Assembly (NCBI GenBank): GCA_003551565.1
Contig: PUMZ01000374.1
Coordinates: 1-42,170 of the forward strand
DNA from: Candidatus Brocadiaceae bacterium
GTDB lineage: Bacteria > Planctomycetota > Brocadiia > SM23-32
DNA length: 42,170 nucleotides
Direction: 5' to 3'
This document shows, piece after piece, positions 40,922 through 42,170 of this stretch (its first letter is position 1; each line of letters begins with the position of its first letter). The notes under the pieces are model-generated. The model was not told where the DNA came from. It did not search any database and worked only from the letters and a program-made list of their open reading frames with translations. Position numbers and translations under genes: made by a program.

Positions 40922-41716
40922 CTACGGATTGTTTTCCAGGTTCTCCTGTGATAAAGAACCGGATCCCCCCCCGCTCTTTTCACGTCCTATATGCACATGC
41001 TGGATCCGGTAACCGAGGTAGCTTTGCCGCGCTACCGGGTCCTCCAGCAACTGTTCGGAGGTTCCGTGCGTAACGATCTCCCCTTTGCTGAGGATATATG
41101 CCCGGTCGGTAATCCGAAGGGCTTCATGGACGTTATGGTCGGTGATCAATACTGCCAGACCCCGATATTTGAGCCCCACCACGAGCTCCTGCAATTCCCC
41201 CACGGCGATCGGATCGATACCGGTGAAAGGTTCATCGAGGAGCATGAGTTTGGGATCGGTGCAAAGGGCACGGGCGATCTCCAGCCTCCTGCGTTCGCCC
41301 CCACTCAACGTATATGCCCTGTGGCCTTTGAGGTGGGTTAACCCGAATTCGTCCAGCATCCGGTCGGATCTTCTCCGGCGCTCCTCACGCTTCACACCGC
41401 GCATTTGCAGAATAGCGGTCAGATTCTCGGCAACGGACAGGTGACGAAAAAAAGTGGGGTCTTGTGCCAGGTAACTCATGCCAAGACGGCTACGTTTATA
41501 CATCGGCAGGGACGTTACGTCCCTTCCGTTGAAGAAAACTTTCCCATCAGCCGGCTTGATCATACCGATACACATGCGGAAGGCTGTCGTCTTTCCGGCG
41601 CCGTTCGATCCGAGAATCCCCACAACCGCCCCCTTATCGACATGCAAATCCACATGGTTAACGACAGCACGCCGGCTGAAATATTTTGTCAGTCCCTTTG
41701 TCTCAAATAATGGCAT
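40922..41716 (-). CDS. lptB: LPS export ABC transporter ATP-binding protein LptB
   Basis: 264 residues. Walker A 'GSNGAGKTT' (near residue 36), 'LGMSYLAQDPTFFRHLSVAEN' (shortened: Y-L-A-Q-D-P-x-F-F-R-x-L-[TS]-V-x-x-N is an LptB hallmark; Q-loop), signature 'LSGGERRRLEIARAL', Walker B 'LMLLDEPFTGIDP' and 'DHNVHEAL' (H-loop). LptB drives LPS extraction with LptF/LptG. The ATG at 41716 is 28 bases inside the 3' end of ispD, so the genes overlap. A C-terminal tail rich in Gly/Ser ('GGGSGSLSQENLENN') is extra. Confidence 0.96.
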   Translation of the reverse strand: MPLFETKGLTKYFSRRAVVNHVDLHVDKGAVVGILGSNGAGKTTAFRMCIGMIKPADGKVFFNGRDVTSLPMYKRSRLGMSYLAQDPTFFRHLSVAENLTAILQMRGVKREERRRRSDRMLDEFGLTHLKGHRAYTLSGGERRRLEIARALCTDPKLMLLDEPFTGIDPIAVGELQELVVGLKYRGLAVLITDHNVHEALRITDRAYILSKGEIVTHGTSEQLLEDPVARQSYLGYRIQHVHIGREKSGGGSGSLSQENLENNP

Positions 41717-42170
41717 ATATCGCTGGCATCTTCCGTGCAAATCCCTTGTTGTTTCTGATACGCGAGCAGCGCCGAGGCAACAGCCAGATCCTCGGGACCG
41801 GTGACCTTGATATTATCGCTGCTTCCCTGCACAACCACGACGTCCGACCCCGTTTTTTCCACGAATTCGGCATCATCAGTAGCACTCCATCCGTGCTTTG
41901 CGGCCTCTTCGTAGGCCGTCAGGAGAACCTCCGTACGGAACACCTGGGGCGTTTGTGCCATCCACAAGCGACGGCGTTCATGCGTTGTTGTTATCGTCCC
42001 GCAGCCGTTGACTTCTTTCACCGTCAGGTTGGCCGGAACGGCCGCAATCGCTCCGGCATCTGAGCGCGCCGCCGCAGCAACCACCCGTTCGACAACGTCC
42101 GGGCGCACCAGGGGCCGGGCGCCGTCGTGTATGAGCACCAGTTTCCGGCCCGCAGGGACATAATGCAACA
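41689..42170 (-). CDS. ispD: 2-C-methyl-D-erythritol 4-phosphate cytidylyltransferase, C-terminal part
   Basis: About 160 residues; the 5' end lies beyond the right edge. Visible landmarks: 'VLIHDGARPLV' (H-D-G-A-R-P), 'VPANLTVKEV' ([TS]-x-K-E-V), 'QTPQVFRTEVL' (Q-T-P-Q-x-F), 'SATDDAEFVE' (T-D-D-A/D) and 'VQGSSDNIKVTGPEDL' (G-x-x-x-N-x-K-x-T-x-P-x-D-L), all typical of IspD, which makes CDP-methylerythritol in the MEP isoprenoid pathway. The stop (41689-41691) lies inside lptB, a 28-base overlap that suggests translational coupling. Confidence 0.95.
   Translation of the reverse strand, partial: LHYVPAGRKLVLIHDGARPLVRPDVVERVVAAAARSDAGAIAAVPANLTVKEVNGCGTITTTHERRRLWMAQTPQVFRTEVLLTAYEEAAKHGWSATDDAEFVEKTGSDVVVVQGSSDNIKVTGPEDLAVASALLAYQKQQGICTEDASDICHYLRQRD

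Noticed and set aside
1-42170. CRISPR array, insertion sequence, phage or plasmid genes
   Set aside because: No regularly spaced direct repeats, transposase, integrase or replication gene were found.

Overview
The window is about 58-60% GC by eye and densely coded. It comes from a Gram-negative (diderm) bacterium: it carries lipopolysaccharide export genes (lptB and an lptF/lptG-type permease), a lipoprotein with a lipobox, and tRNA genes with encoded CCA ends. The mix of a Gfo/Idh/MocA oxidoreductase, a sugar-phosphate isomerase, a lemA-M48 protease pair, and an operon of ABC transporter, SPFH and P-type ATPase genes with a large 'hypothetical' reminds me of PVC-superphylum genomes (Planctomycetota, Lentisphaerota, Kiritimatiellota). 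This placement is an inference from memory and no marker gene proves it.

Layout. (1) 1-8308 is a proteostasis region: the end of one Hsp20 gene, a complete Hsp20 gene, a DUF1614-type membrane protein and a polysaccharide-deacetylase-like protein on +; facing them on - are dnaK, clpB and a thioredoxin-reductase-like gene. A GG-N10-GC (sigma-54-like) promoter candidate lies upstream of dnaK. (2) 8309-15051: a long gap without a gene, a zinc amidase (-), then lysC, a very large family-5-like solute-binding protein and a Gfo/Idh/MocA oxidoreductase on +. (3) 15052-21361: tRNA-Thr(CGU) set among dispersed repeats, a small YcfL-like lipoprotein, cysS (-), a translationally coupled isomerase-phosphodiesterase pair (+), bioY (-) and a RadC protein with an unusual four-cysteine N-terminal domain (+). 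(4) 21362-24254: lemA and an M48 membrane protease, behind a consensus promoter and a hairpin-rich leader. (5) 24271-37010: an eight-gene minus-strand operon: ABC permease with an inserted beta-sandwich domain, three SPFH/band-7 proteins, a heavy-metal P-type ATPase, an ABC ATPase with a long acidic tail, a second ABC permease and a membrane-anchored helical protein. (6) 37334-42170: a SlyD-like FKBP (+), then argG, tRNA-Leu(UAG), an lptF/lptG-type permease, lptB and the 3' part of ispD on -.

The most interesting part is the eight-gene operon. It has one near-consensus promoter (37073-37102), tightly packed SPFH genes, two different permeases for a single ATPase, and acidic tails on some cytoplasmic ends. 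I read it as a membrane-domain-associated export or protease-control machine of unknown substrate. Second is the RadC homologue carrying a four-cysteine loop like the iron-sulfur loop of endonuclease III. Third is a family of dispersed repeats (at least four copies of one module and three of another, partly in the same order) lying at gene ends and next to both tRNA genes.
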